A stretch of 64,000 nt of DNA from Rhea pennata. Its lineage: Eukaryota > Chordata > Aves > Rheiformes > Rheidae. The translations under genes were made by a program, and so were the position numbers. Positions within the stretch are counted from its first letter, which is position 1, and each line of letters begins with the position of its first letter. The DNA lies in the NCBI RefSeq assembly GCF_028389875.1, contig NC_084678.1, forward strand, positions 12,306,899 to 12,370,898, written 5' to 3'. The notes under the pieces were generated by a model. The model was not told where the DNA came from and made no database searches. It worked only from the letters and a program-made list of their open reading frames with translations. Positions 1 through 13,900 of the stretch are shown here, in pieces.

Positions 1-966
1 CGTATTACTGAATGCATCACAAAGACATAAACCAAAACACCGTAATATGAGCCTCTATTCTATTATTGGGCATAAAAAATGTAACATAATATTCTGATTT
101 ACACATTCATTCTTTCTAAAGATTTTCTAACAGAGTAAGGAGGAAGTAATTGGATTTAAGAGATTTTATGCATATTCTAATGTACTGAGTGAGTCTGAAA
201 ACACTACAGACAATTTGTACTAATCCAGAAGAAAATGTTGGCAGCAATTTTTCTTAGGCCTATGATACAATCTACTTCCTTTCATAATAGTAAAGAGAGG
301 ATTAAATTAAAGTTTGCACGATCATTACATGATGTGAACCACTACATCTGTGATCCTATGGCCTTTACCAGCATGAGAAGTCTCATACCAATTTAACTGA
401 ACAAAAAGAAAACCTGCCTGGAGAAACTGTAATATGAGAGCACAGTTTTATTATTATACTTCCTACATTGGCATGTATGTCAGTGAATGATATTTGTCTT
501 TCCTATCACATTTTCTTGGAATTTGAGGAGAAAAAGAAACTATGAAGAGGAAAATAACAGCACATTAAAAAAAAAAATCCCTAAGCAGTTTCCAGAAAAT
601 GCAGTTCTCCCCCAGCCTTTGTGTAACTGTCGGTAGGACAGGAGCGTGCCTCGACATGCAAGCAGTCCCCCGAGGGCATCAGAGAGGAACAGGTCTTTGT
701 TTAAAGCAGTGCAGGTTACTCTCGCACTTCTTTATTCTGGCAGCTTCTGGTAACCATAGAAAACTGATACATGAAACACATAAGATTGTCCGTTTCTCCA
801 GAGGCAGAAGTCTCTTAATAAACAAGATCATACTTAATTCTGGGTACTCACTTACCTTCCTTGCTATTGGTAAGCTAATCAAGATTCTCCATCTTTGTTA
901 GAATAGGGACACTATATCTTCTTTTGAAAACAAACGTTTTGTTTCTTATCCTTTGGGCCTCCACTT

Positions 967-988
967 AAAAAAAAAAAAAAAAAAAAAA
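967..988 (+). repeat. Poly(A) tract followed by a short GA repeat
   Basis: About 22 A residues, then GAGAGAGAGAAG. No recognisable element precedes it. Confidence 0.9.
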
Positions 989-1620
989 GAGAGAGAGAAG
1001 AAAATAATTCCCATACGGTCAAAGAAACAGTCTGTTAAAATAGGAAGCATTCTGGGGTATAAATATCACTTAAACATAAACTGTTGTCTGAGGTAAAAAA
1101 CACAACAGGGTTTTTATATTTTAGTTAGCTCATGCCATTTTAAATGCTTCTTAGTGGACACAGTCTCTGTTTAAGGTTCTTCATTCTTCATATAATTCAA
1201 CACTAAATGTGAAAAACTAGACTGGCAAGTAATGGTGTTACTTATTTCATTAGTTTCACTCAGAAATGCACCACAAGGCTTGTGGATTTTGGTCCTACTC
1301 AGTGAGAAGCATGAGATTGACTGTTTTGTAACACTATGAACTAGTATAAAATGATGGCATATTTTTGTATCTCTTGTAAGGCATGAATACAAACTTGGAC
1401 CAGACAGTTGGTAAAAAGATTGCACTGCAAGGAACAAAACCTGTCAATGATTAATACTATATACAATTTCTTTCTTAGTGTGTAATGACAAAAAAATTGG
1501 TCATACTGAAAAGAAAAAATGTTCCTAACAGTATGACAGTATGGGAAATGTACATTAATATATATAAATGTACCAGTCAGGTGCTGATTCCCAGGCTGGA
1601 TGCATATTCTCTAGTCTCAG

Positions 1621-1697
1621 AAAGTGTGGGCTGGAACAGAACAAATTTCACCATTTCGTTGCTAATGATCCCCGCATCATGCGGCACAAGGACCTAC
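1621..1697 (+). other. Exon-like segment of unknown identity
   Basis: A 77-nt stretch bounded by a TAGTCTCAG acceptor and a perfect GTAAGT donor. One frame is open and reads KCGLEQNKFHHFVANDPRIM then RHKDL. It looks protein-like, but I do not recognise it. It could be an exon of a neighbouring plus-strand gene, a pseudogene fragment or chance. Confidence 0.2.
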
Positions 1698-1930
1698 GTA
1701 AGTTACTTCTTTATTAAGCAAGAGGGCATAAGTATTCAGGCAACATAGGTTTTCTCAAGTTAGAGAGAGTGTTATTTACAAAATAAAACTTTCTAGTTTC
1801 TAAATATAGCATCTGGTCACAAATCCGATTCTTTCATAGTACCTAGTGGGACTTTTACTAGTTTCATAAACAATCACACAACAATCTAAATTCTGAAAAA
1901 TAAAAACTGATCTTGGGTCAATGACTTCAG

Positions 1931-2106
1931 TGGAAGTTGCATCAAACAGGAATGCCTATATCATTAAACAGCGACTGCTCTCAAAATCAGGCATGCTTTC
2001 ACATCGAACAGTCACAAACAAGCTGGCGTGTGTGAGATTTTGTTCACCTGGAAACACTGTCTTGGGTACCAAACCACCAACCATCCCTGCCACAGCCATT
2101 CGCTAG
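1931..2106 (+). other. Second open segment, phase-compatible with 1621-1697
   Basis: After a CAG at 1928-1930 the frame continues in phase from the preceding segment and stays open to TAG at 2104-2106, reading EVASNRNAYIIKQRLLSKSG and on. The acceptor has a poor pyrimidine tract. The minus strand here also has an open stretch, ending SSRCLMI. The patch is richer in CpG than its AT-rich surroundings. Identity unknown. Confidence 0.15.
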
Positions 2107-5100
2107 AACTGGCGCGTGCTGCTAGTACCAGCACTGGGGGTTGCTTCTTGAAGCAACGTCAGATGTAGCCATTGACACTTCTGAAAGTCACGTCTTAAAC
2201 TCTAATGGATTTTTAGACACACAAATACCTTTAAAACTATTTGTGTATTTTCTAGAAAATACAAATCAGTTCATTCTCTTCTCATTTACAAGTTTAAGAA
2301 GCTAGGGCCACAATATCTAAAATTGCTAACTTGCTGTTGAGATCAGCATCTTTAATGTCCAGGCAAGTGCCTCAATGTGTATATAAGGCTAATTTTTAAA
2401 TTCCAGCTCATAATAACTAAGCATGTATTTAAAAGCAGATGTTGACAGAGTAAGAAATTTTATGTGCTTACACTGACTCTCATTCCTCAATATCAACTCT
2501 CACACTAATGTTCCAGTATTGCTGATTTCTGTGTCTTATGAAGAGATAGATTAAACAGCTATTTTTGTGGCTGTAACACTGTTTGCATCCTGTTTGCATC
2601 CAACTACTCACTCTCCAGTGGAAAAGATGTTTGTGTTTAATTGCAGAGCAGTCAGTGGAGAAATTCAAGAAAAATGAACCAAATCCTGCAAGAAAAAGAT
2701 GCACCTTCAGATTAAGTACTGTGAATGATGTATATTGGCTCATTCATGCTGCTAGTATTTGATGTGAAATAACAGCACCTAATGTATTTAGCAGAGGATT
2801 TAACACTAAATGATATTTTTATGTTTAAATCACAATTACTTGGCTATTTCAGAATGGGAGTGTTTCCTATCCACCTGCCAACAGAGGAAAACATGGCTGA
2901 CCTAAGAAGTTAAAAGAAAAGTTACTCCCTTTATATCTAATGAAGGAACCTCTCTGCTTTAAGGCACAGGATGGAGTTCATTGTCAAGTATATATTTACA
3001 AACAGAATTACTGCCTAGTGCTTTGTGATAGGAGCTGCATCCTCAGGGTGCAATTACAGCAATTATCTGAATGGATCTTCTCATCAGTAACCTTTGACTC
3101 ATCTCCTACAAACTGTCAGTCTTCATCATCAGATGGGGAAAGCAGTGTATTGTTTCTATTCAATCATCTGCTTCTGAGAAAGAGAAAACTCCACTATTAG
3201 GACAGCCTGCCTGCCCATACATATGACCTCCTGTAGTTAGCTTGCATCTGCCAGACAGAGTGGCCAGCCACAGAACAAACAGCAGTTCACTGCTACACTG
3301 TTCTGTAGTGATGAAGCTGGCAGGCACCCTTACAAACTCCTGCATTTCTCTTAGGAATTTCAAGACAAGCAGAAAAATCCTTTTGGTATGCAAAGTACAG
3401 AAGAATTGCCTGAAAAGCTGCTGAATATCTTAGTCTGCAATGGTACTATGAGTTATGCATCACTTCTGGAAGTTAAACCCAACAGGAAGCCCCAACTGTC
3501 TCAACTCACATTTATATGGAATGAATTCACTCAATTAAATGGATTTACTCTAAACTTGCACACATGTAAAGATGGAGCACAGTCTCATATTAACACTATT
3601 ATTAAAGTTATTATCAAACGACTGTTATTAAAGTAAGACGCTTAGCAATACCTTATAAAAGTTTTGTTGAAGGAAATGGCCTGCAGGATATAGCCCATTT
3701 TAAATCATGCAGTATTAATCCACAGTAATGCTAAATGAAAAGGAGATTAAAAACAGTTCAAAGAGCAGAACACTGAAAATATAATATCGAAATAACTGCT
3801 GTAAACATTTTCTTAACTTTGTCAGTGAAACAGAGTGAAACCGATGAATTATTACAACAGAAGGGAAAACACTTCTGCCTTAAATGGAGCACAGTTTAGT
3901 TCTCTAAGCACACAATTCCTCCAGATAAAGGATGGCAGTCAGAAGGCTTAACTATAATCACCATTAACTACTATCTACCATTTGATTAGTCAGTAATAAA
4001 AGCAAGGCTCTTTCTTATCAAAACAAACAGCAACACCACTCTTCCTTTGCATTCTTCCCATTAGCTGCAAATCTTGCTATGTGAACAGGGCAGGGATAAA
4101 ACTAATAATAGACTGAATCTGGAAAAACACAAAGTTAAAAATAGACAAAATAATTTACAGAGGTAACTCAAACAGTCAACCACAAAGAAAGAAACTAAAT
4201 TCTTCATTGTCAAGTGCCAATTCAAAATGAAAACAGATTGAACCAAAACTGTCAGAAAATACTTTACCATCTTGCAACGATCACACACCCATAACACTAG
4301 ACAGAGTCCAACTGTTTCAATGACTAACTTCAAACAATAGTTGAACTGTTTAAAAATGCAACAACAAGGAATGATTTTTGCCTGAAGGCATACTGCATTA
4401 GCGTAAATTGCTTGCAAATGAACATTCGGTTTCTCAACAAAACAAAAAAAATAGATATTAAACTGCAAGAGGAAGTCACTGGTGGAGCCATACAGCACAA
4501 CATTCAGCCATCCAGCCATCCATCAGAGAACCTACCATTAACTACATGGAGGTAGCTCACACTCAGTGTGAACAACAGGAGATCGAGTCTCCCCTCGTGT
4601 CTAAGAAGATTACTCATTTTACTCTTCCCTTAGAAGGTCTTAAGATTATTGAGTCTACATCTCATTTATGAACTTTCCCAGCTACCAGGAAATTGAATTC
4701 TCTCTGTATTTCCTCTTTATGAGATACTATGCCACACCACTCTCAACTGTAGCCATTAGTCATGCTGCTATACTGCCTTTATATCATTCCAACCTTTAAG
4801 AAGTTAAAAATGTTATTTCAGTTTTAATATTCTGAGTTTAATGGCTCTGAAAGTGATTAACAGTACTGGCTTAATGTCGTTAGGTTCTTGCACGCTTGCC
4901 CACCATCTTCTGCTAGTGTAACTTAACCATTACATGCTGCAACACCCCTGAAAGGTGTCTATTTCTAGTTCACTGAGATTATTAAACTAGCAATAAGCAG
5001 CAGCATACTATATCATGGGCAAGCTTCATTGCTGCTGAAGGTAAAAGAATTAAATCAAAGATTAATTAGCCTTTTTGTATCAGCTTCCTCTTCTGCACAA

Positions 5101-8100
5101 CAGGGATACCATCACTGCCGTTGTGAGAGTTTGTTCATGACAAACAAAAATTTAAATTCCCTTTTGTTAACCTTCTGTCACATCAATAGCAGTAGATGTC
5201 CAGAATTTCTTCACGGAAACACAGGTGAACAATATTATCTAGTGAAAAGAACCTTGAATAAAAGGAATCCGGGTCCCATTTCCAGACATTAGTCTTTTGG
5301 GTGACAGTGGGGGAGTCACTAATGCCCTGTGCCTCAAACCTTTCTGTAAATCACAAAGATCTACTAATGAAATGCCTTTCAGTAGCTAGCTGTTAATACT
5401 TAAATGAAATAGAAAATTCAAAAGACAGCAAAACAAAAAAAGCAAAAATAGGAACCAAAATATTGCCAGACGTTCTTTCATCAAGGATAATTAGCCCACA
5501 CTGAAATCAGTTTTCCACAATTAGATGGCAAAGGTATCTAAGCTAGCAGTTCAGTAGGGCTATGTGTCTTGTTAAACTACCTCAGTACCACAACTCGGAG
5601 TCAAATCACTGCCTTATACTCTAGCTCTAGAGTGAAGGGTGTCAAGTGACCCTCCAGCAGACTTCCCTAACTGATTTTTGAGAGATGGGGGAGTCTGAGT
5701 TATAGCAACTGAAGGAGAAACCCACTTTATATTTGGGAAAGAAAAGGAGGTCCATTTTACCAGCTTCAAGGAAGTTCTGGGCTGTAGCAGCGGAGTGCCT
5801 TTGCTATTACTAGTACTGGTGGCATGACCTGCTACAGGCAATGTGAGCAAATCATACAGTTTGCCACGAGGTTTACTTCAGTTGCTAGTGCTTAGATCCC
5901 CTGACTAACAGTTGACCCTGCTCCTTTTACAAAACAAGACAAACGTGCACAAGGAATAAGAGTGCAAAGGGAGCAAGATAAATTGCACTTATATTTCCCT
6001 CCTATTTGCAGCATAGTTGCTAGAAAGTAACCTTAACAGAATTCATTCTAACCGAAGTATTCACAGCAAAGATGTCCAATAGATGTTCTGACAGCCAGTA
6101 AAAGTGTTTCGCTAATCCAGACTCAGTAATCAGCAAAAAGATTGGAAAGACAGGAAAAAAAGAGGAGGATTATTTTAGATATGAAGAAAACAGCAGGAAT
6201 CTCAGATGATCTTGCAAGAAAATTCTGGGGAATATTCACAGAAGTAGAAATCTGCTGATTTACTTTCCTCATCTGCTCTTATCAGAATACTATTTGGAGA
6301 ATGGCTAAAGAAGACCTCAGGGCAAAATCTTACATCACAGCATGCAGAAGAAAAAAGAGTTAGTCTTTATGGTGACACTGACTATGTACCATTTCCACAC
6401 CGTTTTCTCAAAGCTTAACTTGGGAAAAAAACAGAAGAAAAATAAAAGACATGACAAATTCATACCGTCCTGAAGGGCCACATCACCCCATGCAGTCTAT
6501 GTCCGCACTTCTGTTCACTTTGAAGGATGTTTTTCATCTGTTTGTATAACAAATCTGATTGTCATCATTTGCTGCCATTACCACATGCTTTACAAGAAAA
6601 GATAATAGAATAAATAATGAACAATTACAAAACACACTGCAAGATGTGAACTTTCTTCTGAACCTGAACAGTTACTAATTTGATCATACTACAATGTGAG
6701 ACGGTCACTTCACGATTCTAGTAGTTCATCTCTTCAGCTCTAGAAAACTCCCCAATAGCATCGTAAGTCAAGTGACACAGGCTGCTTACCTCATTACACC
6801 TTTTTTTTTCTCGCCTAACACACACTTTTACTCAAAATACGCGGTCACGTACCAAGGACTGAAATTCTTCTTCCTGTCCAAGCCATGGGGATGTCAAACA
6901 CGGTGGCTGCTCCTGTGCTCACCGTAGGAAAGGTCTCACAGGCCAGCTGACCTGACCCACCCGCTCACTGGCAGGACCAGGCCAAGCAGGAGGCCCTACT
7001 CCTAGTGCACGCTACCTGTGCCTCCCTTGCACTGCTGCCACTCCCCTGACCCTTCATCCAGCCAGGTCAGTCCACAGAAAGCCCACAGAAAATAAACCCA
7101 GCAAAAAAGTGTGCAGGGTTAAAGCACCACAGTGAATGAATGTGTAGGGCCAGGGCTGCAGCTGAGCCTGCGGCAGCTCCACGGAGTGGGAATGTCCACT
7201 CGCAAGGCAGCCTCACCGCAGCACAGCTGTGCATTAGTAGAAGGAAAACAGATAGGCACACCTCACCCTCTCTCAAGGCAGTGGTGACTACACTTTGTAG
7301 ATTCATTAGGTTGCTATAGAAAAAAGCTGCCAAGAACTCTTTTTCCATAGCCTTAACACAGATAAAATCATCAGGAAGATACATTACTAAGTCAAAATAA
7401 AGACAAAAAAAGCACCTTTAACATCCATCATTTCATCATTTGCTGGTCTTCTGACAACCGCTAAAAGAGATGTGAACATATACTGCCATCTACAGGAAAA
7501 CCTACTTACTTCTTTCCATCATTAATTCATACGAATGCTTAATTAAACTTTATTATGCAAGGTCACATTTCAAGATATAGCCCAACTGTTTCTGAATATA
7601 GCTATTTTTCTCCATTTCCTTGACAAGTTTCTAGGATTTTTAAAAACAATTCTTCAAAGTTTAGAAGTGCTTGAAGACAACTTCACTCTAATGGACACAT
7701 CAAGATGTACTTACTTGTGTAGGACAGCAAGTTACCATGCTTCAAGATCTCAGTTATAGTATGGAACCTAATTAGTTCAATTTATCCGAAGCAGTGTTTT
7801 GACTCTTTCTCCTCATTTTATCTACTGGGTATCTGCACCATGTGTCTGTGCTTCAACTGTACTTTTCCTCATACATGAACTATTCAAAGTGTAGGCACTT
7901 TTTGCTTGTAGAGGAAACTCAGAACGTATGCTTACTCTCACATTGACATTTCTGTTTCAAATAACTGAATTATCTGAGAACGCTGTTAGAGAATGCTATA
8001 GAATACCTCAGAGCTATTCATTTCATGACATTAATCATTCCTATATATTTAATGACTCCATAATTAGTATCTTAAAATATTTTAAAATGGCACATGCTCA

Positions 8101-10469
8101 GAATATGTACTGTTTTAAATTATATTAATAAGAGTGTACTACTCTAAAAGATACTACTACCATCATTAAATTATCCTTGTAAAATAAACATCTCAAAGTC
8201 ATAATAACACAAGTTCTTAATCATGAAGAACAATCACTGCTTCCAGTTAAAAACATCCAGGGCCACAAGATCCCTTCTTGATTTTCAAAAGCACACAATA
8301 TTTCTGGCTTCCAAATACTTAAATAACCATTTTGCAAGTTCATAGATAACAAGATCTTTTATTATTACATTCATGTTTCATTTTATGCAGTCTGATTTTC
8401 AAATATTGAGGCAAGATGAAAGTCAAATAGGTTATTAACAACAATTCAAACAAATATATATTCAAAAAACTGATCAAGTAATTTACACGATTTTAAAAAT
8501 TAATTTCAACAAAGATATTTGTTCAGTATTTATGACAGAAATGGTAACAGCACAGCAAAAACACAGTAGGTTAACAATATTATTAAAACATTTATCACAG
8601 ACAAAAGTATTCTCAAGTCTGTGATGTAACAAGGCAGCCAGACAAATCATTAACCTACTAAAACTGGAAAACATTGCCATTATGAAAATTGCCACAAAAC
8701 AGTAACAGGTACACTATGAATCTTTATTAAGCAATAAAATAACACCATTGTAATGGGAGAATGAAAATAATTAGTAATTTTGATAAATTCAAATACACTG
8801 ACTTCTCAATGATTACTGAAAACATGCTAAACAAATGAATTAGGTTTCTTTTACCATAATGGTAATTCCTGTTCATTTATTTGATAGAGCTGGTTGAGTA
8901 AGGTCTTGACCAGGCCCTTTAGCATGGAGGGTTCTGTACTGGATAAACTAGATAATCTACTCTTGCACAACAGTAAGTACCTCTTGTTAAATACTGACAA
9001 CACTCCTACCTCCAAGTCTGTAAGGGGAACCAATACATGGAGATACTTAAAACATTACATGGCAGTTAAAGTTGCTAAGTATAACATTGGTTCAGCTCAT
9101 TTTAAAAGCAAAACAGGTGCTGAATTTACAAAACTATCTTAGTGGAACAGGCATGTAGATATGTTATCATGTATAAGATAAAGCTGTTCATTTGATATAC
9201 TAACTGGAAAAGAGGAAATTTTTAACAGATTTTTCAAAGCAACAAAAAGTTCAAGTATTTTCATTTCAAACTGCAGGTAATCTGGAACACACAGTACACA
9301 GCAGAATTTATTACCCCTGACCACATAAACACAACTACCAAACACAGCTTGCTCAACACACAAAAATAAATAGAGCAGCAGTCTGAATTTACATAGTGCA
9401 AGTTCTGTATTAACATATGTGTTTTTAACTTAATTATAAACATATTTTGAAATTAGGATAAGCATTTGGCATTTTTAACTACAACTATTTACTCATTACA
9501 TGACCCAACATTATTAAGATTAGGTTAGCAATCCTACTATTCATTTATAAGAATAGTAGCATTAAAGATTAATATTCAAAAAGTATTTAAGATTTTATGA
9601 ACAGACTTCTAAATATTAGTTATAAATGACAAAAAATGAGCGAACAGTATAAAAATGGCAACTGTAGTCATTGTAACTAATCATAAAAATCAGCAGTGCT
9701 TTCTGTAATTACTCTAAATATATTAATCATGAATGAAGCAGTGAAACCACTACTTCTTAGGAACTGAAAAAAGAGAATTATATTTGATAGAATTTCTCTG
9801 CTTACGTACAGCATAAACATGAAGTTTTCATAGATAATACAAGCATGCTTTATTGAAGACCTAATTAAAATCAAAGTCACAGGTGTGCTTTGGATCTAGT
9901 ACTGAATGTGTGAGCACAATCTTGCAGTCAACGCATGGAAACTCTTACATAACTGCTATTAAAGAAAAAAAAAAAGCAAGCTGCTATCTCCTGCTCTAAC
10001 TAGCATTAAAATTATCACTTAAAAAATCTAAGTTACCTTAAGCAGATGTAAAGGTATGCACGTCTAGAATGAAGTGGTCCTGCAAACTTTCCTGTCCCCA
10101 GCACACATGCTGCTTCTTCATTTTTGTCAGTTCTAATGATCAGGCACTGTGTGATCTGTCAGTTCAGGTTACTGATCTGACTGAAAACTAAGGTTAGTTT
10201 TTAATAAGATCAGTAATCTGATCCACTCACCCTTCCAGCAATATGGTTGCCAGCAGTGAAGCAAGAGAGAAGAAAGGAAATTATGCCCAGGAAATGGGGA
10301 AGAAGGCAGAACTAACCCTTTCAGTAGCAGCATGGTCTTGTACTAGTTTGAGTCAGCTGTGAAACCATACCCTAAAGCTTAATAGAAACTTAATGTCCTA
10401 ACAAGAAACCAAAAATTAAGGGATCTGCTTTGGCCACCATTTTCCATGCTTAAGTAAAACTAAAGCAAC

Positions 10470-10475
10470 TTTATT
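10470..10475 (-). terminator. Candidate CTCFL poly(A) signal AATAAA
   Basis: This is the first canonical AATAAA on the minus strand after the CTCFL stop. It would give a 3' UTR of about 350-370 nt. An ATTAAA variant also occurs near 10,570, and later sites are possible. Confidence 0.45.
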
Positions 10476-10821
10476 GAAAACAATGACATTGTACCTATTG
10501 AAAACCACTGGGAAAAGAGAATGTGGCTAATTTTTACTGCAAGGTTTTAAGATTTGATTGTTGACTGCTTTAATAGAAAAATCAGTGAAAAATAAAGTAT
10601 ATTAAATGTAAATGTTAAAACATTAAAGAACAGTGGGGTATAAAATTCCACTACTTTAGCACAGAATTGTATTTTAGTATTGTGAAATCTGTTAGAAACT
10701 AAAGTTTATAGAAAGGAGATTTAGCAAATGTTCCTTGCATTAAACTGTCATTGCCTTTCACATGCTCACCTCAGTCAGCTACAAACAGCCATAACAGGGA
10801 GAAACGGGTTCTGTTCATGCA

Positions 10822-10976
10822 TTATTTGTCCATCCCATTGAGAAGCATTTCACATGTCATTTCTGTTTTCTGTTCGCTTGGAGCTGCTGTTTCTACTCCA
10901 TCTAAAACAGGAACAATCTCACTTGCACAATGTTCATTATTCACAGTAGAGACATCTTGGAAGAATTCTGGATCAA
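10822..10976 (-). CDS. CTCFL: CTCFL terminal coding exon (residues 598-648 plus stop)
   Basis: The acceptor is a T-rich tract ending CAAAG (AG at 10978-10977). The exon starts [10 protein letters not shown] and ends [11 protein letters not shown] then TAA at 10824-10822. Human CTCFL ends TCEMLLNTMDK, so this tail is diagnostic for CTCFL; CTCF ends differently. The phase joins exactly to the previous exon, which argues against a missing exon in the 2.3 kb intron. Confidence 0.95.
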
Positions 10977-13900
10977 CTTTGAAAAAAAATATTGTGGCGA
11001 TTAACCAGAAAAAGAAGTAAATACTTCAATAAATTTAACAAACACACAATTTCATTTAGTGGAGAGAATACTTTCAATATATAATAACACATCTTTTATC
11101 TTAACTTTTTATTCAGAGAGATTAATAGATTTTATTTTGAATATTGTATTACAAGTTTTGTTAATGAACAGTATCCATGATATTCTTATCAGAGGAAAAA
11201 TAAGCTTTGTTTAACTTCAAGTTTACTTCTCGTACACATACTTTTATCATTTTTAGTAACAGTAAGTCATGAACTGCACCAGTCACACAAGTTATTTTCT
11301 AACAAGAGCAAAATTACTGGGATTACGTGATCGTTTCAGTATCCTATAGGCATCTGCAAGTTGTGCAAGAAATGAAAAACAATGTAGACTCCCAAAAGTA
11401 AATTCTAGGGGAAAACTTCTGAAACCAGCACAGAGATTTCTAATACTTGTACAAATGAATCAATGGACTAAGTACTTGCACGAACAACACCTAAAAAGCC
11501 ATCATCTCTGTTTAGAAAAGAAAGCTTCCAGCTGAAGGGATCTTCAGGACACCAAAAAGGTGTAATTTGCATATATCGAAACATTAATAAACAGCAAAAT
11601 CTAACTGCTGCAAAAACATAAACATTGCAGCTGTGTACCTGTAGTTTAATACACTGCAGCATTTCTTTCTAATCATACCATCATAGCCTTTCCAGTGAAA
11701 GCAGAAGTGTCAATGCTAATGTAAATTCATCTGCTGATATATATTCATTAGATTCAGAAAAATGTAAGTATTTCTTCCTTTCACAATGTCAAATTTTATC
11801 TCAGTGTCACTGGCCACATCTCAGTGTAGATATAATCTGATATACCAAAATGTAAGGTTTTAGGACACTTAGGCCTTTGGATATGTCTCCACTCTTGACT
11901 CTTTCTCCACAAAAATTGCCTTAAAAATCATATCAAGGAGACTACTATAGCTTTTGAACCCTATCTGGGAGGCAGAGAAGCAAAAACTAAGAGGATGCTC
12001 TGGTCAGACAATTTTTTTTCCTTCCCTTAGGGGCCCTGAAGATAGCCTCAGAACATATGACCAACTGTCACCCTGCAACAGTGCAGAGATTCAGCATTAG
12101 ACCAAACAGACAAGGGGAAGGCAGGATGCAATGCATGGGGATAAAAGGTGTCTGCCTTTGGCCTTTACTAACTGAATATTGTATAATGTGCTTTGGCTGA
12201 TTCAATAGAAACATACTTAAATGAAACTAGGGACAGATACTGCCTCTGGTCAAATTTACACTTCAAGGTAGAACTATCAGAATATTACCACATACCTGAC
12301 AACAATCTAAGGTTTCTTTAAGAGCATAAAAATTAACTTTACATCTTTTTAGGGTTGCAAAGAAGATAAAGCATAAATGATTTTATCAGCAATGCAGTGG
12401 TATAAACATTTAGATTATTCCTGTGGAACTCTAAGAGGACATCAATTGACAAATTAGTCTACCCTTCCCAACTCTTCTGGTCTGCAAAAACCTGAATTTA
12501 TTCACTTTCTGGGAATCTTTAAGCTAATGAGAAAAGATGGGGAAGCAAAGGGAAGAGGAAAAAAGATATTATTTACACTTTATTATATAAAGAAATTTAC
12601 TGAATGAACACTAAGTGGTGAAGAGCTATCTATATTAATTAATTCTAAGTAACTAAAGGGACCGAGTGCACATTCTTGAATCAAGAGCCTTGTAAACTGG
12701 TCTGATCATGTCTGTGGCATGACAGAGGGATAAATCTAGCTATTTAAATCACTAGTATTTTTATTATTATTTGACCATTATCTGGTGAAAGCATGAGAGA
12801 AAAAAGAACAATTTTTGTTAAGCTGTGCTAGTGCTGTTGTGATTAACATCCAGTTTGAATTCTGAAACTGGAGAGTTTTCAAGCTGGTCTGTATTTAAGG
12901 CAGTATCTATTACTAAAAAATGGGCTCTTAAGAAAACTCATTATGGTTCACTCCAAAGTGACAGAGGAAAAGTGAATTTTTAAAAAGGAAAAGAAAAATG
13001 CATTTGTTAGCTTTGAGGAAGAGGGAGTTTAGGAAGACATTTGCAGGAGCAGCGGAATAGAAGTCCCAGAATGGGCACCTGAGCAATGACCAAATCTCAG
13101 ATGACTAGAATTTTGACACAATAAAGACTTTTCTGAAGCATTCTTCTATTATTTGCACTTAAATTAGCTTCACTGTGAAACAGTAATTAAACAGCAGGGG
13201 AGATTCACTGCCTTAGCCTTTTATTCTTGATTCTAATTTACATGATTAAATTCTAACTTATTCGCTGATTACCTTCTTGCTTAACACGCTTTAGGTTCTC
13301 ACGTTTTTTCTTTTTGCCCTTGCTTCTTTTTCTGGATGTAACAGCTTTTGCCCTCACCAATCCACAATTTTCAGCATGCTTATGCATATTACTCTGTTAG
13401 CATAATGAAGCATAAATATATGAATCAACTATTAATCTATGTAAGCACTTTAACACCAAAAAAAAAAAAAAAAAAACAAATATGGGTCTGATAGACAAAT
13501 TCTGGAACACTAAGTGAAAGTCTGACTTAGTTAACAACTTCCTTAAACTCCTGGAGATCTGTCCAGAATACATATTAAAATTCTGCTTTAAAGAAACACT
13601 GGTACTTGATGAGTATAAAATAAAATGTATTATCATCCAATTCACAGGTAAGCAATAGGATTTTACATGTAAAATGTAAAAAACGTTCCACTGGCTTTTG
13701 AAGTTAACAGTTTATAGTTAATCCAAAAGCAGTGATATTTTCTCACAGCACGTGATTTTGAAGCGAATAGTAATTTCATACTTTTCTTCCTGAACTGGTC
13801 CTAGAACTCTTTCCCTTCAATTACCTTTCCAAGTGTTTATGCTAAAATTCATACCTCCGGACTGCCTTTGTGTTTGTTCTGAGTAGACCAGCGTACTAAA

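Larger units (their letters stand above)
1..10449. other. AT-rich flank downstream of CTCFL, no recognised gene
   Basis: Apart from the exon-like patch at 1.6-2.1 kb and a poly(A) tract near 970, I see only short chance ORFs and AT-rich DNA. No tRNA, rRNA or clear transposon was seen. In human the next gene on this side is RBM38; nothing resembling its RRM domain is in this window. Confidence 0.6.

Noticed and set aside
4061-4519. 152-codon minus-strand ORF, Phe/Leu/Cys-rich
   Set aside because: It is biased composition from AT-rich DNA, with no domain, splice site context or promoter.
10977-13272. A missing CTCFL exon in the 2.3 kb last intron
   Set aside because: The flanking exons join in phase, total length fits the family, and no in-frame segment with good splice sites was seen.
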